Source: a bacterium (lineage in GTDB: Bacteria; Bacillota_A; Clostridia; Lachnospirales; Lachnospiraceae). Taken from it: 23,221 nucleotides of DNA. The position numbers and the translations under genes were made by a program. The notes beneath the pieces were generated by a model. The model was not told where the DNA came from. It searched no databases and was given only the letters and a program-made list of their open reading frames with translations. The stretch is taken from contig SFQZ01000049.1 of NCBI GenBank assembly GCA_004562915.1, forward strand, positions 1 to 23,221, read 5' to 3'. Shown here piece by piece: positions 7,677 through 15,703 of the stretch; position 1 is the first letter of the stretch, and each line of letters opens with the position of its first letter.

Positions 7677-7705
7677 AAAGGAATTCCCAAGATCGGAATT
7701 CCTTT
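7677..7705 (-). terminator. Intercistronic hairpin between GH32 gene and fructokinase
   Basis: AAAGGAATTCC (7677-7687) and GGAATTCCTTT (7695-7705) form a perfect 11-bp stem with a 7-nt loop, beginning about 11 nt after the GH32 stop. On the minus strand it is followed by only a short T run and then the fructokinase ribosome binding site, so partial termination or mRNA processing/stabilisation is more likely than a full stop. Confidence 0.5.
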
Positions 7706-7715
7706 CTACTTTTTC

Positions 7716-9200
7716 TTATACTAAATCATACTTCACAACATCTATGTTTGCCGCTCCATCCACAAAGAATGAAATACCATCTGCAACCTGATCCGTATAC
7801 ATAGTAGCCGTAAGAACCTGCTCTCCATCATTGACAAATACTTCTACACTAAATCGGTCCAGAATAAATCTGAGTTTTAGTTCTCCTGCCTCCCAGTTCA
7901 CCTTACTTCTTCTCTGGTGAATAATTGCTCTTCTGGATCCCGAGAACTTACGGTCAATTTTTAAAACTGACTCTCTCGGGCGGAAGCTCATGGAAGTATG
8001 ATACTGTTCATTTTGTGCAAAACGCACTGCAAATTTCTGGAACAGCTCCTGATCTTTTTCCGGCCGGATGGTCACTTCCATATCAATTCTTCTGCCATTT
8101 ACACCTTCCAGTTGTATGACATCCGAAAAGGATATATTCTGATATGCCACCTTATTGGTTCGCATCTCATCTAATTCTCTGATTGGTTTCTGATACAGTC
8201 TGCCGTTTTTCAAGAACAATTCTCTTGGAAGACTCATCTGACCAAACCAGGGCTCTTCCTGTGCACGGATACTGCAGGTATCCCAGTTTTGCATCCATCC
8301 AATCATTACCCTACGCCCATCCGGGGTAAGTACTGTCTGTGGTGCATAAAAATCAATACCATAATCAATGGACTGATCTTTCTGTTCTGTGAAAGTATCG
8401 GTTTTCTCATCATAGTCACCAATCAGGCAAAGAGTTCCATTTCCATTATGATATTCAAATCCCTTTGGAAGCATATCCTGAGGACTGGTAAGTAAAACCC
8501 ATTTCCCATCCAATTCGAAGAAATCCGGACATTCCCACATTTTTCCGAAACGATTTTTGTTCTCTGCCAGTACTTTTTTAAATGACCATTTAAAGCCATC
8601 TGCACTGGTAAACAATAATATCTGACCACTGCCATCTGCCGGTCGATTACCGACTGCACAGCAATAAGTACCATCTTTCTTCTGCCACATTCTGGGGTCA
8701 CGGAAATCACATTTGCTGCATCCCTCCGGAAGATCATTTTCGTCAAGTACCGGATTACCAGCATATTTTACATAATCCACACCATCTCCGACAGCCAGGC
8801 ACTGGGTCTGAACATCACGGTAAACATCGTTCGCCTGATGCTCTTTTACCACACCGGTATACATCAAAAGATGTCTTCCATCCGGCAGTGTAATGGCACT
8901 TCCGGAAAAACAGCCATCCCTGTCATACGCTTCATCCGGAGCCAACGCTGCCGGGAGATATTCCCAATGCAGTAAATCCTCACTCACCGCATGTCCCCAG
9001 TGCATTGGTCCCCACTTGGATTCATAGGGATAATATTGATAAAACATATGATATTTACCGTCATAGTACGAAAATCCATTCGGGTCGTTCATCCAACCTA
9101 CCCGTGTAGACAAATGGAAATCCGGACGTTCCTCTTTTGTGATTAATTTTTCAGAAGTATCTTCATATTTTCTTGCTTCACGTAATGTCTGACTTGTCAT
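7716..9200 (-). CDS. scrB: GH32 sucrose / fructo-oligosaccharide hydrolase (beta-fructofuranosidase)
   Basis: This enzyme has 494 residues and no signal peptide, so it acts in the cytoplasm. The GH32 five-bladed propeller carries the three diagnostic motifs: WMNDPNG with nucleophile Asp39, FRDPRMW with Asp168 stabilising the transition state, and WECPDFF with acid/base Glu223. A C-terminal beta-sandwich follows from about residue 350 on, including FSVEVFVNDGEQVLTATMY. The length fits the sucrose-6-P hydrolase / invertase subgroup. Here import is by an ABC transporter, which does not phosphorylate, so sucrose or short fructo-oligosaccharides (kestose type) are the likely substrates rather than sucrose-6-phosphate; this is inference from context. 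AGGAGA precedes the ATG. The gene lies between the binding protein gene and fructokinase in one operon. Confidence 0.92.
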   Translation of the reverse strand: MTSQTLREARKYEDTSEKLITKEERPDFHLSTRVGWMNDPNGFSYYDGKYHMFYQYYPYESKWGPMHWGHAVSEDLLHWEYLPAALAPDEAYDRDGCFSGSAITLPDGRHLLMYTGVVKEHQANDVYRDVQTQCLAVGDGVDYVKYAGNPVLDENDLPEGCSKCDFRDPRMWQKKDGTYCCAVGNRPADGSGQILLFTSADGFKWSFKKVLAENKNRFGKMWECPDFFELDGKWVLLTSPQDMLPKGFEYHNGNGTLCLIGDYDEKTDTFTEQKDQSIDYGIDFYAPQTVLTPDGRRVMIGWMQNWDTCSIRAQEEPWFGQMSLPRELFLKNGRLYQKPIRELDEMRTNKVAYQNISFSDVIQLEGVNGRRIDMEVTIRPEKDQELFQKFAVRFAQNEQYHTSMSFRPRESVLKIDRKFSGSRRAIIHQRRSKVNWEAGELKLRFILDRFSVEVFVNDGEQVLTATMYTDQVADGISFFVDGAANIDVVKYDLV

Positions 9201-9246
9201 AATATTCTCCTGTACTTCCTGTATTTATTACAAATGAATTTATTTT

Positions 9247-10932
9247 TTATTCCGCTGCTGTCTCATTTCCATAGAATGCATCCAGATATTTCTGGAAAAT
9301 TGCCAGATAATCCTGAAGACCATAAGCATCCAGATCTTTCAGGTACTGATCCCAGTCCGCATCTGTGAAGCCATTCATAATCCAGTCAGATTTGTTTGCA
9401 TTGATTGTCTTCTGAATATCTGCCTGAAGATTAGACAGTTCTTCTGTATCTTCCTGGCTCATAAATACGTTCGGATATACATATTTGGTATTCATATCCG
9501 GTGTATAGTAATCTTTGATCCAATCCAGACGATACTGTGCATCATCCGGGCAGGTTACATAAACGCCATAGTATTCATCCAGAATAGCCAGTGGTCCTCC
9601 GACAGCTTCTGCTTCTCTTACTTCAACCGGAGATGCATCACCCAGAGGAGCATGTTTCAGCATTTCTTCGCCGTTCTCATTTTCGCCCAGTTCAAAGATA
9701 TCAAACTCATCATCCTCACCATAGGTTCCCCAGTTATTCTGTGCAGACTGGAACGGGTCATACATCTGATCCAGCCATGCACATACCAGAGCCGGATTTT
9801 TGGCAACTGCAGTTACTACACAGCGTCCACGGTCATATCCACTGGTGAAAGAACCATTCTGCGGAGTAATATTTCTTGTATCAGCAGTCAGTGCCGGAAG
9901 CGGAACCCAATCCTGAAGATTATCGACATTGGCAACATCCCAGCTAAAGCATACACCGTAACGTCCGGATTTTCCTTTGGATACATAAGTGGACCATTCC
10001 TGAGTAAATGCCTCCGGATCGATCAGACCCTGTTCATACAGAGAATGCAGCCATGCGATACCATCTTTAAATCCCTGCTGTGTTGCAGAACAGATGACTT
10101 TCAGATCGTCAGTAACTGCGATATGTCTTCCCTTATCTGCATCACCGTAGCCTTCTCCGAAACCATTGATGAGGATACACGGATCCTGACCACCATCATT
10201 TACGATACAGGACATCGGGATAATACTTCCATCAATATTAAATTCTGCCTGCAGTTCAGAAGCATGGTCACGGAACGCAATCAGAACCTGTTCAAATTCG
10301 TCTACAGTTGTCGGCATTTCCAATCCAAGGAAATCCAGCCATTTTTTATTGATGAAGCTCATATTATCAATAGTCTGAATTGCGGTCTTTCCTGAACCAA
10401 GCTGTTCAATCCATGGCAGAGCCCAGATATGTCCTTCGGAATCCGTACTCATGGTTCTGTATTCCGGATATTTTTCAAAAACTGCGCTCAGATTCGGCAT
10501 ATAAGCATCAATATATTCTTCCAGAGGAATAATAATACCCTGATCCGCATATTTCAACAGATCACTGTCACCAAAACCTGCGGTGAAAATGAAATCCGTT
10601 AATGTTTTGGGATTAGCCATATTGAGGGTAATTTTATCTCCCCACTGGTCACTCTGGATGGCAGTCCATTCAATCTCTACATTAGTCTTTTCCTGCAGAC
10701 GTTTGAAAATTGTACGGTTATTCGGATTGGATTCCGTGTTTGCCGGGAAGCTGGTCATACCTGTCAGGGTTGCTTTTTCTTTTAACGGAAACTGCAGGTC
10801 AGCAAGATCAACCTCCTGTAATTCCCCTGAATTCAATTCTACAGAATCTTTTCCGCCGCAAGCAGTAAGAGATAATGCCATCCCTGCTGCCAATGTGGCA
10901 GCAATTACCTGTTTAAAGTGTCTTTTCTTCAT
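9247..10932 (-). CDS. Sugar ABC transporter substrate-binding lipoprotein (LplA-like)
   Basis: This is a 561-residue lipoprotein whose start at 10932 is set by AAAGGAG 7 nt upstream; the frame extends 26 codons further without a better start. A signal peptide ends in the lipobox LTAC with Cys25, followed by GG. It belongs to the large extracellular solute-binding proteins of about 550 residues that pair with LplB/LplC-type permeases in Firmicutes. It would capture the sugar outside the membrane and deliver it to the permease pair encoded just upstream. With the cytoplasmic GH32 enzyme next to it, the ligand is probably sucrose or a fructo-oligosaccharide (inference). Confidence 0.9.
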   Translation of the reverse strand: MKKRHFKQVIAATLAAGMALSLTACGGKDSVELNSGELQEVDLADLQFPLKEKATLTGMTSFPANTESNPNNRTIFKRLQEKTNVEIEWTAIQSDQWGDKITLNMANPKTLTDFIFTAGFGDSDLLKYADQGIIIPLEEYIDAYMPNLSAVFEKYPEYRTMSTDSEGHIWALPWIEQLGSGKTAIQTIDNMSFINKKWLDFLGLEMPTTVDEFEQVLIAFRDHASELQAEFNIDGSIIPMSCIVNDGGQDPCILINGFGEGYGDADKGRHIAVTDDLKVICSATQQGFKDGIAWLHSLYEQGLIDPEAFTQEWSTYVSKGKSGRYGVCFSWDVANVDNLQDWVPLPALTADTRNITPQNGSFTSGYDRGRCVVTAVAKNPALVCAWLDQMYDPFQSAQNNWGTYGEDDEFDIFELGENENGEEMLKHAPLGDASPVEVREAEAVGGPLAILDEYYGVYVTCPDDAQYRLDWIKDYYTPDMNTKYVYPNVFMSQEDTEELSNLQADIQKTINANKSDWIMNGFTDADWDQYLKDLDAYGLQDYLAIFQKYLDAFYGNETAAE

Positions 10933-10972
10933 ATCTTGACTCCTTTCATATTGAAGTTTTCTTTTTAAATCA

Positions 10973-11872
10973 TCATCCTTTAATTGAACCTGCCATAATA
11001 CCGCTGTCAAAATATTTCTGGAAGAATGGATACATTACCAGAAGCGGCAAGCTGGAGATAATAATGGTTGCATATTTCAGAAGTTCGGCTAACTGTGCCC
11101 GCGCTGCCGTACTCTGCATATCAGAGATCATTCCTGACTCCGGCTGGTTCTGAATCAGGATGGAACGAAGTACTAACTGCAATGGCTGTTTTGCTGAATC
11201 ATTCAGGTAAATCATTGCATCAAAGTAACTGTTCCACATTCCTACGAACTGCCACAATGCCAACACCGCAATTACCGGAGTACATACCGGAAGCAGAATC
11301 CGGAAGAAATATACCAGTTCATTCGCTCCGTCCACATCTGCTGCTTCCCTCAATTCACCAGGGATTCCCTGATAATAGGTTCTTGCAATAATCATATTCC
11401 ATACGCTGAAAGCTCCCGGAAGGATAATTGCCCACATACTGTCCAGCAGTCCCAGGTTACTGATCAACAAATAAGTAGGGATCAGGCCGCCGCCGAAAAA
11501 CATGGTGATAACAAAGATCACATTGAAAAATCCTCTTCCCTTAAAGTCCACTCTTGACATCGGATATGCTGCCAGAAGTGTTACCGCAACTGATACAAAA
11601 GTAAACACTATAGAATAGATAACTGCGTTTTTGAATCCTATCCATATCTGCGAATTGGATATAACACGTTCATATGCCGTCAGTGTCCATTTGTTGAAAT
11701 CAAATGTGATTCCTTTATTCTGCAAGGTAACCGGATCCATAAATGAAGCTACGATAATATAAATCATAGGAACTATAATGGCAACCACAAACAGGCCAAG
11801 CAAAATATATCCACACATCAGCAAAGCCTTATCCTGCAGAGAATATCTGGCAAATCTGCTCTTCTTTTTCAT
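10973..11872 (-). CDS. Sugar ABC transporter permease (LplC/YtcP-like)
   Basis: This 299-residue membrane protein has about six predicted helices, beginning at residues 18-42. The binding-protein-dependent permease loop reads PGELREAADVDGANELVYFF near 171-190 and contacts the ATPase. AAGGAGG precedes the ATG. It starts 11 bp after the first permease ends and precedes the binding protein by 40 bp. Together with the upstream permease it forms the membrane channel. Confidence 0.93.
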   Translation of the reverse strand: MKKKSRFARYSLQDKALLMCGYILLGLFVVAIIVPMIYIIVASFMDPVTLQNKGITFDFNKWTLTAYERVISNSQIWIGFKNAVIYSIVFTFVSVAVTLLAAYPMSRVDFKGRGFFNVIFVITMFFGGGLIPTYLLISNLGLLDSMWAIILPGAFSVWNMIIARTYYQGIPGELREAADVDGANELVYFFRILLPVCTPVIAVLALWQFVGMWNSYFDAMIYLNDSAKQPLQLVLRSILIQNQPESGMISDMQSTAARAQLAELLKYATIIISSLPLLVMYPFFQKYFDSGIMAGSIKG

Positions 11873-11883
11873 TTTGCTCCTCC

Positions 11884-12834
11884 TTATAATCCTTTACCGT
11901 CATTCATCTTAGCCACAATCTTATTAACCGCAATCAGCAGGATAACATTGATGACTGTATTAAACAAACCGACCGCTGTTGAAAAGCTGTAATCTCCGTC
12001 AATCAAACCTTTTTTGTACACATAGGTAGCAATGATTTCTGATGTACCCATGTTCAAATCCGTTTGCAGTGCATACGCCTTTTCAAAGCCAATACTCATG
12101 ATATTACCAGCCTGCATAATAAACTGGATGACAACCATGTCCTTGATTGCCGGCCATTCTACTGCCTTAATCTGCTGGAATATGTTTGCACCGTCTATAA
12201 CTGCTGCCTCTTTCAGTTCCTGACTGGCATTGGACAATGACGCCGTATACATAATAGATGCCCATCCTGCTCCCTGCCAGATACCGCTGGCAATGTAGAT
12301 GGTACGGAATGCTTCCGGCATGGTCATAAAATTGATGCTGGTGTCAAACAGCAGGTTTACCGGCCCTGTGACTGAAAGGAAAATCCGCACAATACCACAC
12401 AATACAATTACGGAAATAAAGTTCGGCAAGTACAGAACCAATTGAATTTTCTTTTTGATTCCTGTACTCTGAATCCGGTTCAGCAAAAATGCCAGCAGAA
12501 TCGGAACAGGGAACCCCCATAACAGACCGTAAATACTCAGCTTCAAAGTATTAATAAGGTATGTCATAAAATCCGGTGATGACAGAAACCGTTCAAAATA
12601 CTTGAAACCTACCCACTCGCTTCCCAGAATACCTTTGATGGGATTGTACTTCTGGAAAGCAATCATGATGCCGCCCATAGGGATATACCTGAAAATCAGT
12701 GTAAGTGCCAGGGCCGGCAGCAGGAAAATCACATACAATTGCCAGTGCTGTTTTAAATACAGAAGTGTGTTGTGAAAACCTGCGTTTTCTTTGTTTTGTT
12801 TCCTGTTGGAAACGGTTGTAGAACTTGTTTTCAT
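11884..12834 (-). CDS. Sugar ABC transporter permease (LplB-like), first gene of the operon
   Basis: This 316-residue protein starts at the ATG at 12834, chosen for AGGAGG 5 nt upstream; an ATG 11 codons earlier lies within the purine-rich leader. Six or so hydrophobic helices follow a polar N-terminus, and the EAA loop reads QELKEAAVIDGANIFQQIKA. It belongs to the LplB/PolYO group of permeases that work with large lipoprotein binding proteins. It is the promoter-proximal gene, about 100 nt from the predicted transcription start. No ATP-binding protein gene occurs in the window, so a shared MsmK-type ATPase is probably used. Confidence 0.92.
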   Translation of the reverse strand: MKTSSTTVSNRKQNKENAGFHNTLLYLKQHWQLYVIFLLPALALTLIFRYIPMGGIMIAFQKYNPIKGILGSEWVGFKYFERFLSSPDFMTYLINTLKLSIYGLLWGFPVPILLAFLLNRIQSTGIKKKIQLVLYLPNFISVIVLCGIVRIFLSVTGPVNLLFDTSINFMTMPEAFRTIYIASGIWQGAGWASIMYTASLSNASQELKEAAVIDGANIFQQIKAVEWPAIKDMVVIQFIMQAGNIMSIGFEKAYALQTDLNMGTSEIIATYVYKKGLIDGDYSFSTAVGLFNTVINVILLIAVNKIVAKMNDGKGL

Positions 12835-12909
12835 TTCGTCCTCCTTCCTTTCTCTCTCTCCCTCCACTTTTCATTTGCTCACATCCACGTCCGTCTCAAT
12901 TAGTTTTGC

Positions 12910-12920
12910 ATTTGTAAAAG
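12910..12920 (+). promoter_or_regulatory. Regulatory motif copy A (ATTTGTAAAAG)
   Basis: One of four copies of an A/T-T-G-T-A-A-A-A-R motif in the divergent region. This copy lies just downstream of the predicted start of the minus-strand transporter operon, where a bound repressor would block transcription. Candidate LacI-family half-site. Confidence 0.35.
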
Positions 12921-12943
12921 TTTGTTCAAGATCTTATGCTTAT

Positions 12944-12972
12944 TTTATATCATTATTTTTACATTTAGTCAA
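12944..12972 (-). promoter_or_regulatory. Predicted promoter of the ABC transporter / GH32 / fructokinase operon
   Basis: Minus-strand TTGACT (12972-12967), a 17-nt spacer, and TATAAA (12949-12944). The start would be near 12937, leaving a leader of about 100 nt before the first permease gene. Motif copy B lies inside the spacer. Confidence 0.65.
12956..12967 (-). promoter_or_regulatory. Regulatory motif copy B (TAAATGTAAAAA)
   Basis: This minus-strand copy lies between the -35 and -10 of the transporter operon promoter. It shares 12 identical bases (AAATGTAAAAAT) with copy C near the lacI promoter. Confidence 0.4.
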
Positions 12973-13089
12973 TATAATCTTGACATTTAACCACATTATT
13001 TTTTGTCATTTTTTGCATTTCACTCAATTATGTGTATTTTATACAACTTTATCAACCATTTTTTGTGCAATATAACCTATTATTTTTCA

Positions 13090-13101
13090 TTTTTACATTT
13101 G
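13090..13101 (-). promoter_or_regulatory. Regulatory motif copy C (CAAATGTAAAAA)
   Basis: This minus-strand copy abuts and overlaps the -35 of the lacI promoter. It is nearly identical to copy B. Confidence 0.4.
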
Positions 13102-13127
13102 ACACATTCCGATTTGCGTTTTATAAT
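13099..13127 (+). promoter_or_regulatory. Consensus promoter of the lacI operon
   Basis: Perfect TTGACA (13099-13104), a 17-nt spacer and perfect TATAAT (13122-13127). This gives a leader of about 35 nt before the ATG at 13168. Being a full consensus promoter, it probably needs repression, and motif copies flank it on both sides. Confidence 0.8.
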
Positions 13128-13129
13128 GT

Positions 13130-13141
13130 AATATGTAAAAG
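13130..13141 (+). promoter_or_regulatory. Regulatory motif copy D (AATATGTAAAAG)
   Basis: This copy lies at the predicted transcription start of the lacI operon, a position suited to autorepression. Confidence 0.35.
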
Positions 13142-13167
13142 AAATCAACAAAAATCAGGAGGAACAT

Positions 13168-14238
13168 ATGGCTGAAAGAGTTACTATACAAGATATCGCA
13201 GACGCTCTTGGTGTTTCCAGAAATACCGTTTCAAAGGCGATCAACAATACAGGCATACTTGCCGATGCAACCAGAGAAAAAGTTTTAAAGAAAGCAATGG
13301 AAATGGGATATAAGCAGTTTTCCTATGTAACAGTTACTGATACCAGAAAACCATCCCTGTCTCTTTCCACTCCGAATGAACGCAGTGAAGTTGCGCTTTT
13401 TACCACAAGCTTTTTAGGAAATTCCCACTTTTCATCCACCATGATTGACAAATTTCAGAGAGAGCTTTCCCAGTTAGGCTACAGCCTTACCATGCATCGC
13501 ATTTTGCAGGATGAGCTTCACAGGCTTTCGCTTCCGATTTCTTTTATAAAGGAGCGAACTGCCGGAATCGTCTGTATCGAATTGTTCGATCCCGACTACA
13601 GCCAGATGGTCTGCAATCTGGGACTGCCTGTCCTTTTTATCGATACACCAACCGAATCACTTAACAAACCACTGGCAGCGGACAAATTGTACATGGACAA
13701 CCGTTCCAATATTCATCTTTTCGTAAAGGAAATGGTTCGAAGGGGAAAAATGAAGATTGGATTCATCGGAGAATACATGCACTGTCATTCCTTTTTTGAG
13801 CGTTATATGGGTTATCGGGATGCCATGTATATGCTTGGCTTACCCATCTATGACGAGTATTGTATCCTGAAAAACAAAGAAGGTGTCCGCAATCCTTCTT
13901 CTTGCGAATACAAAGAATACCTGACTGAATGTCTTAAAAAAATAAAAAATCTTCCTGACGTGTTTATCTGTGCAAATGATTTCGTAGCTCTTGATGCTAT
14001 GGATGTTTTAAAAAAGCTTGGGTATTCTATCCCCGACGACGTGTATCTGTGCGGATTTGATGATTCCCCCGAGTCAAAGATCGTAACACCTTCTCTGACC
14101 ACCATCCATATACACAGTCAGATTATGGGATTCTCCGCAGTACATTTGTTAATATCAAGAATCAAAGAACCTTCTTTAAACTACCGTACCATGCACACGG
14201 AGACCAGCCTGATTTACAGAGCATCCACGGAGGATTAA
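13168..14238 (+). CDS. LacI-family transcriptional regulator of the sugar locus
   Basis: This regulator has 356 residues. The N-terminal LacI helix-turn-helix (residues 4-50) reads VTIQDIADALGVSRNTVSKA, followed by the hinge and then a periplasmic-binding-protein-like sensor domain. The sensor contains DVFICANDFVALDAMDVLKKLGYSIPDD near 265-292 and a typical LTTIHI strand. AGGAGG precedes the ATG. It is divergent from the transporter/GH32 operon and heads an operon with a DUF624 gene, an arrangement common for sugar-responsive repressors. It presumably represses both operons until sucrose, fructose or a derivative binds; that is inference. Confidence 0.93.
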   Translation: MAERVTIQDIADALGVSRNTVSKAINNTGILADATREKVLKKAMEMGYKQFSYVTVTDTRKPSLSLSTPNERSEVALFTTSFLGNSHFSSTMIDKFQRELSQLGYSLTMHRILQDELHRLSLPISFIKERTAGIVCIELFDPDYSQMVCNLGLPVLFIDTPTESLNKPLAADKLYMDNRSNIHLFVKEMVRRGKMKIGFIGEYMHCHSFFERYMGYRDAMYMLGLPIYDEYCILKNKEGVRNPSSCEYKEYLTECLKKIKNLPDVFICANDFVALDAMDVLKKLGYSIPDDVYLCGFDDSPESKIVTPSLTTIHIHSQIMGFSAVHLLISRIKEPSLNYRTMHTETSLIYRASTED

Positions 14239-14243
14239 ATATT

Positions 14244-14909
14244 ATGAACAGCTTACTTAACCCGGACAACCCGGTCATGCAGTTTATTACAAAAATCGTC
14301 AATACAGTCTATCTGAATATTCTGTGGTTTATATGCAGCCTTCCTGTTTTTACCATCGGCGCTTCTACCACTGCATTATATTATGTCACATTAAAAATGG
14401 CCAAAAATGAAGAGGGGAATATCACAAAAGCCTTTTTTCATTCGTTCAGGGAAAATTTCAAGCAGGGAACCCTCATCTGGATGATTCTTCTGGGTCTGGG
14501 AATTATTTTGGGCATTGACGGATATGTCCTATACCATTTACGTTTTGAAAATGCGTTCTGGACAGTTTGTACTGCCGTTTTCATTGTGGCACTGGTTGCA
14601 TACGCCATTGTATTAATGTATATTTTTCCGCTTTTATCCAGATTCAATAACACAACACGGGCGATGTTCAAAAACTCTATTATGATCGGTATGCGCTTTC
14701 TTCTCTGCACGGTACTGATGGCTGTGATTTACTTTGTCATGGCTTTCGTAATCATAAATATTTTTACACCTGCAGTTATTTTCGGAGAAGGGCTCTGTGC
14801 TTTCCTTTGCTCTTACTTTTTCTCCAATATATTACTGATGTGTGAAGAAAAAGCAGAAGCGCCAGCCTCAGATGAAACAAATGAATATACCGGAAGGGAT
14901 TTATCATGA
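14244..14909 (+). CDS. DUF624 (YesL-family) membrane protein
   Basis: This 221-residue protein has about five hydrophobic helices and the YesL/DUF624 N-terminal pattern: NILWFICSLPVFTIGASTTALYY at about 23-45. A conserved GNITKAFFHSFRENFKQGT follows. A GGAGG spans the end of lacI, 10 nt before the ATG. YesL proteins are regularly encoded with LplA/B/C-type sugar transporters, but their biochemical role is not established. Its stop overlaps the start of the next gene (ATGA), implying coupled translation. Confidence 0.88.
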   Translation: MNSLLNPDNPVMQFITKIVNTVYLNILWFICSLPVFTIGASTTALYYVTLKMAKNEEGNITKAFFHSFRENFKQGTLIWMILLGLGIILGIDGYVLYHLRFENAFWTVCTAVFIVALVAYAIVLMYIFPLLSRFNNTTRAMFKNSIMIGMRFLLCTVLMAVIYFVMAFVIINIFTPAVIFGEGLCAFLCSYFFSNILLMCEEKAEAPASDETNEYTGRDLS

Positions 14910-15637
14910 GAGCCAAACGAAAAGCATCACCGGAAAGGGAAAAACTTAAGAATCTTCATGGACTGAAAAAAGTTCAGTATATCTGGGATTATTATAAGCT
15001 GCCCATCGTGGTGCTTTGCATCTTTCTATATATAATAACCTATTCCCTTTACGGGCATTTCACCCATAAGGAAACAGTTCTTTATACGGCTCTGGTCAAC
15101 GTATCTGCCAGTGAATCACTCACCGCACAGCTAAGTACCGATTTTCTGGATTTTATTGATACAGATACTTCAAAGGAAACCATGCAGCTATATACAGGAT
15201 TATATCTGACTGATGATGAGACAAATCCCTATCACGAGTACACCTATGCATCCCGCATGAAAATACTGGCATCCATTGATAGTGAACAACTGGATGTTGT
15301 CCTTATGAACAAAGAAGCATTTGACGCATTTTCACAAAATGGCTATCTCTGTGATCTGATGGAATTGTTATCGGATAAAGATACTGTTTTACTTAACGAA
15401 TGCAAGCCCGATCTGGTAACGAACACGGTCATTCTTGAAGACAATTCTGTTGATCTGCAGCTTGATCCCTCAATCACCTATCAGGCAGTTACAGAGGAAC
15501 ATCCCTTTGGACTGGATATGTCCCAGTCCGGTCTAATCGGGAAATCCATGTTTGATGATACTGTATATTTGGGTATCATTGCCAATTCTCCGAGAAAAGA
15601 AACTGCCATAGATTACATAAAATATCTAATGTACTAA
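14906..15637 (+). CDS. Unrecognised membrane-anchored protein with solute-binding-protein-like features
   Basis: I do not recognise a named family. The 243-residue product has a basic cytoplasmic N-terminus (residues 1-31), one transmembrane helix at about 32-50, and an acidic external domain. Two stretches resemble the end regions of extracellular solute-binding proteins: LDVVLMNKEAFDAFSQNGYLCDL near 130-155, and VYLGIIANSPRKETAIDYIKYL at the C-terminus. At about 190 external residues it is too short for a complete binding protein. It is translationally coupled to DUF624 (ATGA) and is the last gene of the lacI operon. Because it sits with a YesL protein opposite a sugar ABC transporter, an accessory role in sensing or transport is reasonable but unproven. 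Confidence 0.8.
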   Translation: MRAKRKASPEREKLKNLHGLKKVQYIWDYYKLPIVVLCIFLYIITYSLYGHFTHKETVLYTALVNVSASESLTAQLSTDFLDFIDTDTSKETMQLYTGLYLTDDETNPYHEYTYASRMKILASIDSEQLDVVLMNKEAFDAFSQNGYLCDLMELLSDKDTVLLNECKPDLVTNTVILEDNSVDLQLDPSITYQAVTEEHPFGLDMSQSGLIGKSMFDDTVYLGIIANSPRKETAIDYIKYLMY

Positions 15638-15640
15638 AGA

Positions 15641-15675
15641 AATCCGCTGATCTGCTTTTTGCAGACCAACGGATT
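15641..15675. terminator. Hairpin terminator between the converging lacI operon and HAD gene
   Basis: AATCCG (15641-15646) pairs with CGGATT (15670-15675), and TCTGC pairs with GCAGA around a TTTTT loop. On the minus strand it is followed by TTCTTTAG, fitting termination of the thi/HAD transcript. On the plus strand the tail is less T-rich. It probably serves both directions. Confidence 0.6.
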
Positions 15676-15703
15676 CACATCAAACCACAGTATTCTATTT
15701 CTT

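Larger units (their letters stand above)
12835..13167. other. 333-bp divergent regulatory region of the sugar locus
   Basis: There is no gene here. It is strongly AT-rich in the centre and holds two back-to-back promoters, four copies of a TGTAAAA motif, and a purine-rich leader ahead of the permease gene. No tRNA, riboswitch or terminator was seen. No good catabolite-repression (cre) palindrome was found. Confidence 0.7.

Noticed and set aside
10933..11010. Upstream extension of the binding lipoprotein
   Set aside because: The extra 26 residues would precede the signal peptide and overlap the ribosome binding site; the start at 10932 gives a normal lipoprotein signal.
12810..12825. cre-like sequence (TTGGAAACGGTTGTAG) in the first permease gene
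   Set aside because: The right half departs from the catabolite-repression consensus at key positions, and the site is inside the coding region; not strong enough to list.
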